Shown one piece after another: positions 52,817-62,560 of a DNA stretch of 64,000 nt. The notes below the pieces were generated by a model, which searched no databases, was not told where the DNA came from, and saw nothing but the letters and a program-made list of their open reading frames with translations. Every line of letters starts with the position of its first letter. The stretch's first letter is position 1. The translations under genes and the position numbers were made by a program. Source of the stretch: Sphingomonas sp. PP-CC-1A-547 (GTDB taxonomy: Bacteria > Pseudomonadota > Alphaproteobacteria > Sphingomonadales > Sphingomonadaceae); the NCBI RefSeq assembly GCF_003610375.1, contig NZ_RAPZ01000016.1, positions 62,001 to 126,000 on the forward strand, written 5' to 3'.

Positions 52817-55495
52817 ATGTTGAAACATTCGCGCCTGCTTTGGGCGACGCTGCCGCTTACGCTTGCGGCTCTGGGCGCAACGCAATCGGTTAACGCGCAG
52901 ACCAGCGCTAGCGCATCCAACACGGAGCAAACCCGCGCCACTGATACCGCCAGCATTCCAGACGCGGACACGACAGGGGATATCGTCGTTACCGGTTCGT
53001 ACGCGCGAAGCCTCGCCGCGGCGACCGAGACCAAGCGGCAGGCAGGCTACGGCGTGGACGCGATCAACGCGACCGACATCGGCAAGTTTCCGGCGCAGAA
53101 CGTGGCGGAAGCACTCCAGCTCATTCCAGGTGTCACCATCACGCGTCCCCGCGGCGAGGGGCTGTACGTCAGCGTCCGTGGCTTGGGTCCGCAGTTCCAG
53201 AGCACGCTGCTCAACGGACGCCCGGTGGCGATCAATGACCTGATCGAGAATGGCGGCGCCAACGGTCGCCAGTTCCGGTTCGAGATGCTGCCGGCCGAGT
53301 TCGTGTCGCAGATCGACGTGGTCAAGACGCCGACGTCGGACATGACCGAGGGCGCGCTGGGCGGCAATATCGACGTCAAGACCTTCCGTCCGCTCGACGT
53401 CGGCAACAAGACCACGCTGAACCTGCGCGGCACCTACACGACGCTGACCGACAAGGTGAAGCCCAACGCAACCGCGTTGATCAGCGCCAAGACCGACGAC
53501 GGCACGTTCGGCATTCTCGCCGGCGCGCAATATTGGGGCAAGGAGGTCCGTAACGACCGCTCCTACAACACCGGCTGGTATCTCGATAAGTTCGCGTCGG
53601 CGCTGGGGAAGGGGTTCTACACGCCGGGGCGCACTCGCCCGACTGTGGAGACCGAGGATCGCAAGCGCCTGTCGGGCATGATCTCGGCGCAGTGGAAGCC
53701 CAGCCCGGAGCTTGAGACGACGCTCGACGTGCTCGCGACGCGGCTCGACATCGCCTATGACGAATATGGCCTCGACATCTATCCCGACGATGCCAGCGTC
53801 GCCGGTCACAAGCCGGTGCTGGTGCCCGGTTCGGTCAAGCTCGACGGCAATAGCGTGGTCGCGGCGACGATCAACGACGTGCGCTTCATGGGCACGCGCG
53901 AATACAGCCTCAACCGGCACGATCTGATCACGGTGGGGCTGAAGCAGGCTTGGACACCCGAGGGCTGGAACGTCGTCGCCAACGCCAACTGGTCGTTCGC
54001 ACATAGCTATCACCCCAGCTACGCCGAGGGCACGGTGCGCAGCCGTATCCAGTTCTTCGCGCCGCTGACCTATGACTCGTCGGGCGGCTACAAGGTGGCT
54101 CCGACGATCTCCACGCCGGTCAACGTCCTGGATCCCGCCAATTACACGCTCTACCCGTTCAACATCGCGCCCAAGAACAGCAAGGATTGGGACACGTACG
54201 GGCGGCTCGACGTCGATCACGACATGGACGGCCTCATCACCAAACTCGCGGCTGGCGGTGAATATCACTGGCGCAAGCGCGACTATAGCCGTCGCGACTT
54301 CACGGTGAACCCGGCGGCGAACACGTCGCTGACCGGTTTTGCACCCAATGGCTTCGAGCAGCTCCCGTTCGATGATTTCCTGTCGGGCGTCGGCGGCAAC
54401 ATCCCGCGCACCTGGCTCGTGCCGATCACCAGCGTGTTCTACGACAAGCTGTTCACCGACGCGATCGCCAACAGCCCGCTGTCGGCGGGCGACCTGCGCG
54501 CTTCTTACGTTGTGACGGAGAAGACGGCAGGCGGTTATGTCCGTGCGGACTATGGGTTTCCGGTCGGCAGCGTCGCGGTCACCGGCAATGTCGGCGTGCG
54601 CTACGTGCACACCGATCAGGTGGCGAGCGGCAATCTGACCGCGGGTAACGTCGTTACGCCGGCACGCTTCCCGCAGACGTTCAGCAACTGGTTACCGAGC
54701 GCCAACCTGCGCGCCGAGTTGACCCGCGATCTGGTCGGGCGCCTCGCCGCCAGTCGCGTGCTCACGCGGCCGAACGTGACGCAGAGCGCACCGCAGATCA
54801 CCGTCTCGACCGATCAGGCCACGGCAAGCGGCGGCAACCCAGCCTTGCAGCCGTTCCTCGCCACCCAGTTCGACGGCTCGCTCGAATGGTATTTCAACCG
54901 CTCGGGATCGCTCACCGGCGCGCTGTTCTACAAGGCGATGGACGACTACATCACCGCGCAGAACATCAACGTCGAGATCCCAGGCCGCGGCACGGTGCTG
55001 CTCAGCACGCAGGTCAACGGCGGCAGCGCCAAGGTCTATGGTGCCGAAGCGGCGTACAACCAGGTGTTCACGTTCCTGCCGGCGCCATTCGACGGGCTTG
55101 GCGTCCAGGCGTCCTATACCCACACCTCGGTGCAGGCGAGCTACACGGCGGGTGCTCGTCCGATCAAGGATCAGCTGATCGGCTTGTCGAAGAACAGCTT
55201 CAACGTCGTCGGCTTCTACGACAAGGGGCCACTGGCAGCGCGGATCTCCTATACCTGGCGCGACAAATATCTGTCGGGCGTCGGCAGCACGACACAGGTG
55301 CCAACCTTCGTCGCCGCATTCGGTACGCTGGACGGCAACATATCGGTGCGCGCCACCAACGCGCTGACCTTCAGCGTCGAGGCGATCAACATCGCCAACG
55401 CCAACAGCTACAGCTACAACGACAAGGAGATCCAGTTCGGCGAGATCAACAATTACGGCCGCACCATCCTGTTCGGCGTGCGGGCGCAGTTCTGA
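52817..55495 (+). CDS. TonB-dependent receptor of the phosphate-ester operon
   Basis: An 892-residue outer-membrane importer. The signal peptide ends near VNAQ (28). The plug starts TTGDIVVTGSYARSLAAATETKR, with VDAINATDIGKFPAQNVAEALQLIPGVTITR and the Q-F-R-F-E-M-L-P-A-E-F block characteristic of the large Sphingomonas/Caulobacter receptor class, then a barrel that ends GRTILFGVRAQF with the terminal Phe. The stop overlaps the start of a PI-PLC-like gene, and a histidine acid phosphatase gene follows, so phytate, inositol phosphates or phospholipid head groups are likely cargo. The start at 52817 is preceded by a GGGGGAG-type ribosome site. Confidence 0.93.
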   Translation: MLKHSRLLWATLPLTLAALGATQSVNAQTSASASNTEQTRATDTASIPDADTTGDIVVTGSYARSLAAATETKRQAGYGVDAINATDIGKFPAQNVAEALQLIPGVTITRPRGEGLYVSVRGLGPQFQSTLLNGRPVAINDLIENGGANGRQFRFEMLPAEFVSQIDVVKTPTSDMTEGALGGNIDVKTFRPLDVGNKTTLNLRGTYTTLTDKVKPNATALISAKTDDGTFGILAGAQYWGKEVRNDRSYNTGWYLDKFASALGKGFYTPGRTRPTVETEDRKRLSGMISAQWKPSPELETTLDVLATRLDIAYDEYGLDIYPDDASVAGHKPVLVPGSVKLDGNSVVAATINDVRFMGTREYSLNRHDLITVGLKQAWTPEGWNVVANANWSFAHSYHPSYAEGTVRSRIQFFAPLTYDSSGGYKVAPTISTPVNVLDPANYTLYPFNIAPKNSKDWDTYGRLDVDHDMDGLITKLAAGGEYHWRKRDYSRRDFTVNPAANTSLTGFAPNGFEQLPFDDFLSGVGGNIPRTWLVPITSVFYDKLFTDAIANSPLSAGDLRASYVVTEKTAGGYVRADYGFPVGSVAVTGNVGVRYVHTDQVASGNLTAGNVVTPARFPQTFSNWLPSANLRAELTRDLVGRLAASRVLTRPNVTQSAPQITVSTDQATASGGNPALQPFLATQFDGSLEWYFNRSGSLTGALFYKAMDDYITAQNINVEIPGRGTVLLSTQVNGGSAKVYGAEAAYNQVFTFLPAPFDGLGVQASYTHTSVQASYTAGARPIKDQLIGLSKNSFNVVGFYDKGPLAARISYTWRDKYLSGVGSTTQVPTFVAAFGTLDGNISVRATNALTFSVEAINIANANSYSYNDKEIQFGEINNYGRTILFGVRAQF

Positions 55496-56586
55496 TGCTC
55501 AGGTCGATGCTACTTGCCGCCGCCGCGCTGGTTTCGACCGGCGCGGCGGCACAGCGGGCGATGAACGACATCCAGGTGATCGGCTCGCACAACAGCTTCA
55601 AGGCACGGATTCCGACGGCGGTGATGGCGAAGATCCGTGCCGCCGACCCGCGGATGGCGGAGGGGCTGGACTATTATCACCTGCCGCTCGCAGAGCAACT
55701 CGACCGCGGAGTGCGCCAGATCGAGATCGATACCTTCGCCGACCCCCAGGGCGGGCGCTATGCGTCGCCCAAGGGCGAGGCGTGGGCAAAGGCGGCAGGC
55801 GAAACGACGAGCTTCGATCGTGCGGCGATGCTCAAGCCCGGGTACAAGGTCTTCCACATCCCCGACGTGGATTACATCAGCACCTGCGTGACGCTGGTCC
55901 GCTGCCTCGGCGAAGTGAACCGCTGGTCGCGCGCGCACCCGCGGCACCTCCCGATCATGATCACCATCAATGCCGCCGACACGCCGTCGCAGCGGCCGGA
56001 GATCAGCAGCCCGATACCGCTGGATGACAAAGCTCTGCTCGATGAGCTCGACGGCGAGATCCGTTCCGTGCTGCCGGGTAAGCGTCTGATCACGCCGGAC
56101 GAGGTGCGCGGTACGGCAGCGAGTCTGCGCGAAGCGGTACATACGCAGGGATGGCCGACATTGGCGGCGGCAAGGGGACGGATCTACGTTCTGCTCGACG
56201 TGCGCAAGGCGGTGTCGGATGTCTACCGCGCCGGCCATCCTTCGCTCGCCGGTCGGGCGATGTTCGGCTGGTACCCGGACGACCAGCCCGAGTCCGCCAT
56301 CCAGATCGTCCAGGACCCGCTGGTCGATGGCGAGCGGATCCGGCGCTGGGTCGGCGAGGGCGTGATCGTTCGCACCCGCACCGACGCCGGCACGGTGGAA
56401 GCCCGCAGTCGCGACTATGCCAAGGCGAGTGCGGCGACAGCGAGTGGCGCGCAGGCGGTCAGCACAGACTATTACCCCGGCGCCCCCGACCTGCTGCATG
56501 TCGGCTTCGCGGTAACGTTGCCGGGCAAGGCGATGGCGCGCTGCAGTCCGGTGCGTGTGTCCGGCGGTTGCAGCCTGCAACCATGA
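55495..56586 (+). CDS. Secreted PI-PLC-like phosphodiesterase
   Basis: A 363-residue exported enzyme of the calcium-dependent phosphoinositide phospholipase C group (PF16670-like). The signal peptide ends at AAAQ (20). The catalytic TIM-barrel has IGSHNSFKA with H32, the acid QIEIDTFADPQGGRY, and a second His in KVFHIPDVDY. Later strands are HLPIMITINA and GRIYVLLDVRKAV, and FGWYPDDQPESAIQIVQDP. There are four Cys residues that could form disulfides. The start at 55495 overlaps the receptor stop (TGATG), and the end overlaps the next start (ATGA). It probably cleaves phosphoinositol or glycerophosphodiester bonds in the periplasm before the phosphatase acts. Confidence 0.88.
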   Translation: MLRSMLLAAAALVSTGAAAQRAMNDIQVIGSHNSFKARIPTAVMAKIRAADPRMAEGLDYYHLPLAEQLDRGVRQIEIDTFADPQGGRYASPKGEAWAKAAGETTSFDRAAMLKPGYKVFHIPDVDYISTCVTLVRCLGEVNRWSRAHPRHLPIMITINAADTPSQRPEISSPIPLDDKALLDELDGEIRSVLPGKRLITPDEVRGTAASLREAVHTQGWPTLAAARGRIYVLLDVRKAVSDVYRAGHPSLAGRAMFGWYPDDQPESAIQIVQDPLVDGERIRRWVGEGVIVRTRTDAGTVEARSRDYAKASAATASGAQAVSTDYYPGAPDLLHVGFAVTLPGKAMARCSPVRVSGGCSLQP

Positions 56587-57809
56587 GGTGCAACTTGACG
56601 TCGCGTGGTTTCGGGACTCTGTGTGCCGTCGCCGCGCTGCTGATCGGCTCGATCGCCAGCGCCGCGCCGAAGCGCGTCCTGGTGGTCGAGCGGGCAGTGC
56701 TGGTCATGCGCCACGGCATCCGCGCGCCGCTCGACGGCGAGGTGCCGTTGGACACCCGCACCGGTGCACCGTGGCCGGCCTGGCCTGTGGCTGAGAGCCG
56801 GATCACCCCGCATGGCGTGCGGGCCCTCGAACGGGTGGCGGCGTACGACCGCCGGTTGCTAGCGGCGCGCGGGTTGATGACGCCAAACGGGTGTCCGGCG
56901 GGTGTCGTCCGGATCAGATCGAACAGTTCCGACCGGACCATCGCGAGCGGGCAGGCCTATGCGGAGGGTCTTGCGCCCGGCTGCGATCTCGCCATCGAAC
57001 ATAAACCCCTCGGTACCGCGGACGCGATCTTCGAACCCTTGCGTGCGCGGGGGACGGCCTTCGACGCGCGCGCAGCGATTGCATCCATCAACCGTGAGAC
57101 GGGCGGCATGGCGGCACTCGCCCGACGTCACGGCGCTGCGCTAGCGCGACTCGATCAGGTACTTGGCTGTACGTCGGTGGAGCGGGGATGCGTACCTGCT
57201 GGCACGCCGACGGTCAGCGCAAGCGCCGATGGCCACGATCTCGTGCTGGCGGGGCCGATCCGCGCCGCCTCCGGTATTGCGCAGGTACTGCTGCTGCAGG
57301 AGGTCGAGGGTCTGCCACGCGAAAGCGTTGGCTGGGACCGCGCGGATCCTGCGACTATCGAGCAGCTCGGCGCGCTGCATGCCGCCTTGTTCGCCGTGTA
57401 CACGCATCCGCCCTATATGGCCGCGCATCAAGCCGCCGTGCTCGGCCGCGAGGTGCTGGCATCCTTGTCGTCGATGGGACCGCGGCTGACGGTATTCATG
57501 GGGCATGACACCAACGTCACGGCGCTCGCCGCCGCGCTTCGGGTCGATCTGAAAGCGCCGGGCTATGCCACCAACGACGTTCCGCCGGGCGGGGCGCTAT
57601 TGATCGAACGCCTGCGTGACGCAAGCACCGGTGCCCGGTTCGTGCGGGTGTCGTACCGCACCCAGTCGCCCGAGACCCTCCGGGGGCTCGGGCAATCCGC
57701 TTCGCTCGTAGCGTTGAAGATCCCAGGTTGCGCGAGCCTAGTGTGTCCCGCCGCCACATTTTCCCGGCGGCTCGTTTCACACCTGGCTCCGCTGCAAACA
57801 GCTCGGTGA
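56583..57809 (+). CDS. Histidine acid phosphatase (AppA/phytase-like)
   Basis: A 408-residue periplasmic enzyme. The signal peptide ends near ASAA (28). The active-site motif VMRHGIRAPL has R43-H44-G-x-R47-x-P49 with H44 as nucleophile; the proton donor is the HD of FMGHDTNVTALAAAL (about 310). Several Cys residues suggest disulfides, as in E. coli AppA (432). With the PI-PLC-like gene and the receptor it forms a three-gene operon for phosphate or inositol from phytate-like substrates. The start is the ATG at 56583 inside the previous stop; the frame open upstream to 56151 is a shadow of the PI-PLC gene. Confidence 0.92.
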   Translation: MRCNLTSRGFGTLCAVAALLIGSIASAAPKRVLVVERAVLVMRHGIRAPLDGEVPLDTRTGAPWPAWPVAESRITPHGVRALERVAAYDRRLLAARGLMTPNGCPAGVVRIRSNSSDRTIASGQAYAEGLAPGCDLAIEHKPLGTADAIFEPLRARGTAFDARAAIASINRETGGMAALARRHGAALARLDQVLGCTSVERGCVPAGTPTVSASADGHDLVLAGPIRAASGIAQVLLLQEVEGLPRESVGWDRADPATIEQLGALHAALFAVYTHPPYMAAHQAAVLGREVLASLSSMGPRLTVFMGHDTNVTALAAALRVDLKAPGYATNDVPPGGALLIERLRDASTGARFVRVSYRTQSPETLRGLGQSASLVALKIPGCASLVCPAATFSRRLVSHLAPLQTAR

Positions 57810-57973
57810 CACCGCTACGCGACCAACTGCGGACTGGCATTTGGGAAAGCCAATACGCGGCTGAGAAGCTTCGAGACTGCCTTCAGGGGGCAAGCACTAA
57901 ACTATGATCCCCGGCACGCGTAGGCATGAGGCGACAACCTTGTGCGAGTCGACAGCACCGCCTCTGCGGTAAT

Positions 57974-59002
57974 TCAGCGACCTGCGAGATAGCGCGCAAG
58001 CGGATCGATCATATCCTCCGGGATACGACGCGCGATCACCGGCATCGTCGATTGGGACTTCCGCGCGTCAACCACCGTCTCGTCACCGCGCCAGTTGCGG
58101 AGGCGTTGGGCGATGTAGCTGGCGCGCTGGCCGGCGAGCACGGGGTAGGGCTTGCCGGGGGCGTGGCAGATCGAGCACGCGGGGAGCTGCACCTTCGGCA
58201 ACCCCTGGCGGTCGATCCGGGCAGCCGCGGTCGATCCCGATGGCGTGACGCCGCCGATCCCTGGCATTGCCGCGAAGTGATCCGCGAGGCGCGTCATCTC
58301 CTCGGGCGTCAGCGTCGCGGCGGCGTTCGCCATCACCGCGCTCTGCCGCTTTCCGGTTGCGTACGCCTCCAGTGCGGCGCGGAGATTCGCCGGGCTCTGC
58401 CCACCGAGCACGGGCATGTCGGGCTGGCCGCGGCCACGTCCGTCCACGCCGTGACAGCCTGCGCAGGTTGCGATCTTGGCATCAGTGCCGCCCGGCACTT
58501 CGGTCAGCGAGCGATAGGTTGCGGGCGTCATTTCGGGGAGCAGGCGGACGAACGCGACCATGCGGCGGACTTCATCGTCGCGGTCCTTGGCGGCCCAGCC
58601 GGGCATGCCGGTGTATTTGACGCCGTGCTTGAGGATCCAGAAGATCTGCTTGTCGGTCCACTCGCGCGCGTTGATCGACAGGTCGGGGGCGGGCGGCGTC
58701 GCGGCCTGCATCACCGGGAGCGGTGGCACGCCGGGCGCGCCGTGGCACGAGGCGCAGCTTGCCTTGAACAGGCCGGCGGCACTGACGAGACCTTCTTTCG
58801 CCTTGGGATCGTCGGGCGCGGTGACCGCGGCATAGGTGCGGACCGAATTGCGCATCGTCCAGTGGAGGAACCAGTCGGTGATCTTCCAATGGCCCGACGA
58901 CGCGGCGATGTTGAACACGCCCGACCAGGCGAACAACAGCCCGGCGAGCGCCAGCGCGACGATGGCGGCGGCGGCGCGCGCCCAGGTTATCCGGATCGTC
59001 AT
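57974..59002 (-). CDS. Membrane-anchored triheme c-type cytochrome
   Basis: A 342-residue periplasmic electron carrier with one N-terminal membrane helix (about 9-28). Three CxxCH heme sites are present: C83-ASC-H87, C180-AGC-H184 and C276-SIC-H280, each followed by a Met-containing segment that may give the sixth ligand (for example YTGMPGW and PDMPVLGG). The spacing shows three fused class I cytochrome c domains of about 90 residues. It is the last gene of the oxidase cluster and starts inside the CtaG-like stop. It could feed electrons into the caa3-type oxidase or, as in some alphaproteobacteria, an alcohol dehydrogenase. The latter has no genes here. Confidence 0.9.
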   Translation of the reverse strand: MTIRITWARAAAAIVALALAGLLFAWSGVFNIAASSGHWKITDWFLHWTMRNSVRTYAAVTAPDDPKAKEGLVSAAGLFKASCASCHGAPGVPPLPVMQAATPPAPDLSINAREWTDKQIFWILKHGVKYTGMPGWAAKDRDDEVRRMVAFVRLLPEMTPATYRSLTEVPGGTDAKIATCAGCHGVDGRGRGQPDMPVLGGQSPANLRAALEAYATGKRQSAVMANAAATLTPEEMTRLADHFAAMPGIGGVTPSGSTAAARIDRQGLPKVQLPACSICHAPGKPYPVLAGQRASYIAQRLRNWRGDETVVDARKSQSTMPVIARRIPEDMIDPLARYLAGR

Positions 59003-59619
59003 GCGGTCGCGCTCCGTGTCTTCAACAGTCCGCCGAGCATCGCGAGCCCGCCGATGAAATAACTCGCCGCGCCGACCATCAGCATGACGACGCCGCCGAG
59101 TTGCTGGTCTTCAAGTGCGTCGAGGCCGTGTGCTGCCGGGTGCATGGCCGACATCGCGTAGAGCGGGCGCGGGGCGAGGCCGATCAGCGCTCCGAGTAAT
59201 GTCATGTGCATTGATGTCAGCAGCAATGCGGCAACACCCGACGCGCGGCGGTCGGTTGCACCGCCGACGCGGGTGCCAAGCACCGCGCTCCAGAGGAGGA
59301 CGCCGGCGATGAGGAAGCTTGCCTGCTCGATGAGCAGCGCGAGCGGCTGCATGTCGACGCGGAGCCTCAGCGCCGGGAGGTGCCAGAGCCACACGACGAC
59401 GAGTTCGACGAGCGACATTGCGAGCGGGGTGACGATTGCGGGCCAGCGCTCGGCTGGGTCAAAGCGGCTCCCGGCGATCCCGTAGGCCAGGAACGGCGCG
59501 GCGACGGCGACCGCTATCATGTGACCCGCCATGTGCCCGACCATCCCGAGCGGTGCTGCGGCGAAGGCCCAGCCGAGCGGGACTAGCGCGGCGCCGAGTG
59601 TGAGGCTCACGCGTCTCAT
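58999..59619 (-). CDS. CtaG-like caa3 oxidase assembly membrane protein
   Basis: A 206-residue inner-membrane protein with about six hydrophobic segments. MVGHMAGHMIAVAVAAPFLAYGIA, WLWHLPALRL and LLTSMHMTLLGALIGLAPRPLY match the cytochrome c oxidase caa3-type assembly factor family (PF09678, CtaG of Bacillus). Conserved His/Met pairs may bind copper. The start at ATG 59619 overlaps the preceding gene stop; the longer frame to 59988 is a shadow of that gene. It is distinct from the CtaG/Cox11 copper chaperone. Confidence 0.85.
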   Translation of the reverse strand: MRRVSLTLGAALVPLGWAFAAAPLGMVGHMAGHMIAVAVAAPFLAYGIAGSRFDPAERWPAIVTPLAMSLVELVVVWLWHLPALRLRVDMQPLALLIEQASFLIAGVLLWSAVLGTRVGGATDRRASGVAALLLTSMHMTLLGALIGLAPRPLYAMSAMHPAAHGLDALEDQQLGGVVMLMVGAASYFIGGLAMLGGLLKTRSATA

Positions 59620-60017
59620 CGGCAGTCGCCGAACATGATGACCGGCAGCGCCGTGAAGATCACCGCGACGAAGCTCAGCCCCGCCAGCAACCGCGTCGAC
59701 AGCGCGAGGAAGCGGAGGCGGTCGATCGCGGTGCCCTGTTCGTGCGGCGCCGGATCGCCGGGCGTCTCCGACTGGACGCGCGCGATATAGCCCGCTGCGA
59801 CGATCCCCAGCAGCGCCACGACCGTCGCGATCAGCGTCGCCAGCGGGAAGCCGGTCAACGCTGCTCCTGGGGTCGATGATTTCGCGCACGTCACCGCCAC
59901 CCACAGGTAGCAGAACAGGAAATGCACGGCCCAGATCGTCGGCGGGACGATCAGCGTCCACAACGTCACCTTCAGGTCGCGCGCCCAATGCTTCCGGTCA
60001 GACTTGGGCTCTGTCAT
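59616..60017 (-). CDS. Small membrane protein of the caa3 oxidase cluster
   Basis: A 133-residue protein with three predicted membrane helices (about 20-43, 56-78, 105-128). Two Cys lie in or near the first helix (FLFCYLWVAVTCA) and one near the end (MFGDCR). I do not recognise a family with confidence. Similar small membrane proteins occur at this place in caa3 clusters of alphaproteobacteria, where they may help assembly. It overlaps its neighbours on both sides, so it belongs to the operon. Confidence 0.75.
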   Translation of the reverse strand: MTEPKSDRKHWARDLKVTLWTLIVPPTIWAVHFLFCYLWVAVTCAKSSTPGAALTGFPLATLIATVVALLGIVAAGYIARVQSETPGDPAPHEQGTAIDRLRFLALSTRLLAGLSFVAVIFTALPVIMFGDCR

Positions 60018-62560
60018 GCGACACCCGGAAACAGGCCGATCGTGCAGAACGTCACGATCCCGGTCAGCGCGAGGAAGTGATGGTACACGGTGATGTTGCG
60101 CAGGTCGGCGTCATAGACTGGCGTCATTTTCCCCGCGAGGCTGCGCGCCAGCGTATAGGCCTGCATGATGAGCCCGATCGCGGCGTGCACCGCAGTCCAG
60201 ATCGCCAGCGTCCAGACGATTGCGGGGTAGACGTGCAATTCGGGATCGAGCCCCGAATACCACGGTCCCGCTAGCCCGGCGAACAGGCTCGACAGCGTCG
60301 CGACGATCCCGACGATCAGCAGCGCACGGCCCGCGGCGACGTTGCCGCGGCGATGCACTTCGCGCGCACCGACGGTCGCGGCCCAACCGGTGAGCGTCAG
60401 CGCCAGCGCGACCATCGGCCAGAACACGCCCGGCCCGTTCAGCCCCACCCCGCTCGGCGGGAAATCATTGTGGATCGTCCAGAAGAAGAAATAGCCGAAC
60501 ACGAGCCCCGAGAATGCGGTCGCGTCCGCCATCATCGTGATGAACATCGCCCACCAGCCGGGTGCCGATGGCCCCGAGGTATAGAGCGGCACCTCGATGC
60601 CGTGGCCGATATGCTTGGTCGGCTTTTCTGGGATCTCTGCGGTGCCGGTCCACAGCCACCAGAGCACGCACGCAAGCGTCGCGACGCCGCTGACCGCTGA
60701 CCAGATGTAGAGGTGGTAGGTCGTCAGGATGAACACGCCGGCGAGCGCGACCGCGGTCATCATCGGCTTCACGCTCGGCGTACCGAGGCGGATCACTTGG
60801 AGGGGGCGCGCGTCGAGCACGGTCGTGATGATCGACTCGCGCCGCATCTCCTCCGCGTCGGGCAGGAAGAAGCGCCCCTCGTCGACCTTCTGGACGAAGT
60901 TCTTCTGGTCCCAGATTGGGTAGCGGCTCTCGATCAGCGGGACCGAGCGGATGCCCCAATCCTCATCGTCGGGCAGTGCGAGCCATTCGAGCGTGCCGGC
61001 ATTCCACGGGTTGCGCGGCGCCTTTGGACGACGCGGCGACAGCGCGAGATCGATGCAGACGATCAGCACCCCGAGCGCAAACATGTACGAACCCGCGGTC
61101 GAGGCGAGGTTGAGCCCGCCGATCCCGAGTTCCTCCGGATAGGTGAACACGCGGCGCGGCATGCCGAGCAGGCCCGACAGGTGCATCGGGAAGAAGGTCA
61201 GGTTCATGCCGACGAACATGATCCAGAACGCGATCCGACCGAGCTTGTCACTCAGCTTCTTCCCCGTCACCAGCGGCCAGTAATAATAGAGCCCGGCGAA
61301 CAACGGCAGCAGCGTGCCGCCGATCAGCACGTAGTGGAGATGCGCGACGATGAAATACGTATCGTGCGCCTGCCAGTCGAACGGCGCGACCGCGACCATC
61401 ACGCCGGTCAGGCCGCCGATCACGAACACCGCGAGGCTCCCGCTCGCGTAGAGCAACGGCGTCGATTTCTTGACGTTGCCTGCCCAGAGCGTCGCGATGA
61501 ACACGAATATCTGCACGCCGGTCGGGATCGCCACCGCTTCCGATGCCGCCGCGAAGAAGGCGAGGCTGATCTTCGGCAGCCCGGTCGTGAACATGTGGTG
61601 GACCCACAGCCCGAAGCTCAGGAACGCGGTGCCGACCGCAGCCAGAACGATCCACGGATAGCCGAGCAGATGGCGTTGCGCGAACGTCGGGATCAGCATC
61701 GCGAACAACGCGATCGACGGCAGGAAGACGATGTAGACTTCCGGGTGGCCGAAGATCCAGAACAGGTGCTGCCACAACAGCGGATCGCCGCCCTTCTCCG
61801 CGTTGAAGAACGGCCAGTTGAGCAGCCGCTCCATCTCGAACAGCACGTCGCCGGCGATCAGCGGCGGGAACGCGAACAGGATCATCACCGCGACGACCAG
61901 GATGTACCAGGCGTAGAGCGGCATCAGGTTGAGCCGCATGCCGGGCGGGCGGCATTTCAGCACGCCGACGATCAGCTCGACCGCCGCCGCCACCGACGAC
62001 ACCTCGATGAAGCTCAAGCCCAGCATCCAGATGTCCGCGCCGAGCCCACTCAGATCGGTCCGCGTCGTCAGCGGCGGATACATGAACCAGCCGCCATCGG
62101 GTGCGGCATCAAAGAAGATCGAGCCTGACACGAAGACGCCGCCGATCAGGAAGCTCCAGTATCCGAACCCCGACAGCCGCGGGAACGGCAAGTCGCGCGC
62201 GCCGAGCAGCTGCGGCAACAGGATGATCGACACCGCCTCGAACATCGGTACCGCGAACAGGAACATCATCATCGAGCCGTGCAGCGTGAACAGCTGGTTG
62301 AAGGTGTTCGCCGTGACGAGGTCGTTGTTCGGCACCGCCAACTGCGTGCGCATGATCAACGCGAGCACGCCCGCGAACAGCATGAACCCGAACGCGGTCA
62401 GCGTGTACCAGACGCCGATCCGGTTGTTGTTGACGTCGGTCCAGTGGAAGAACCAGCCCGAGGGTGGCTTCCACACCGCGCGCAGGCGATCCTCTTGGGC
62501 CTTGCGGACGGCGGGATCATTCTGGTCGGGGGCGACGTACGGGGTGCTCTCGGTGGTCAT
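60014..62560 (-). CDS. Fused cytochrome c oxidase subunits I and III
   Basis: An 848-residue inner-membrane protein. Residues 1 to about 560 are subunit I with 12 helices: low-spin heme His in FTLHGSMMMFLF, the Tyr-His crosslink HPEVYIVFLP, CuB ligands WVHHMFTTGLP, and the heme pair VAHLHYVLIGG. A hydrophilic linker (about 560-640) leads to a subunit III-like part with about seven helices (WAMFITMMADATAFSGLVFGYFF). Such I-III fusions are known for caa3-type oxidases (CoxN/CaaA types). It is the second gene of the cluster and overlaps both the subunit II gene and the small gene. Confidence 0.95.
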   Translation of the reverse strand: MTTESTPYVAPDQNDPAVRKAQEDRLRAVWKPPSGWFFHWTDVNNNRIGVWYTLTAFGFMLFAGVLALIMRTQLAVPNNDLVTANTFNQLFTLHGSMMMFLFAVPMFEAVSIILLPQLLGARDLPFPRLSGFGYWSFLIGGVFVSGSIFFDAAPDGGWFMYPPLTTRTDLSGLGADIWMLGLSFIEVSSVAAAVELIVGVLKCRPPGMRLNLMPLYAWYILVVAVMILFAFPPLIAGDVLFEMERLLNWPFFNAEKGGDPLLWQHLFWIFGHPEVYIVFLPSIALFAMLIPTFAQRHLLGYPWIVLAAVGTAFLSFGLWVHHMFTTGLPKISLAFFAAASEAVAIPTGVQIFVFIATLWAGNVKKSTPLLYASGSLAVFVIGGLTGVMVAVAPFDWQAHDTYFIVAHLHYVLIGGTLLPLFAGLYYYWPLVTGKKLSDKLGRIAFWIMFVGMNLTFFPMHLSGLLGMPRRVFTYPEELGIGGLNLASTAGSYMFALGVLIVCIDLALSPRRPKAPRNPWNAGTLEWLALPDDEDWGIRSVPLIESRYPIWDQKNFVQKVDEGRFFLPDAEEMRRESIITTVLDARPLQVIRLGTPSVKPMMTAVALAGVFILTTYHLYIWSAVSGVATLACVLWWLWTGTAEIPEKPTKHIGHGIEVPLYTSGPSAPGWWAMFITMMADATAFSGLVFGYFFFWTIHNDFPPSGVGLNGPGVFWPMVALALTLTGWAATVGAREVHRRGNVAAGRALLIVGIVATLSSLFAGLAGPWYSGLDPELHVYPAIVWTLAIWTAVHAAIGLIMQAYTLARSLAGKMTPVYDADLRNITVYHHFLALTGIVTFCTIGLFPGVA

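Noticed and set aside
60713..62128. Plus-strand frame opposite the oxidase subunit I gene
   Set aside because: The translation is charged and repetitive without motifs; the opposite strand has heme and copper ligands in order.
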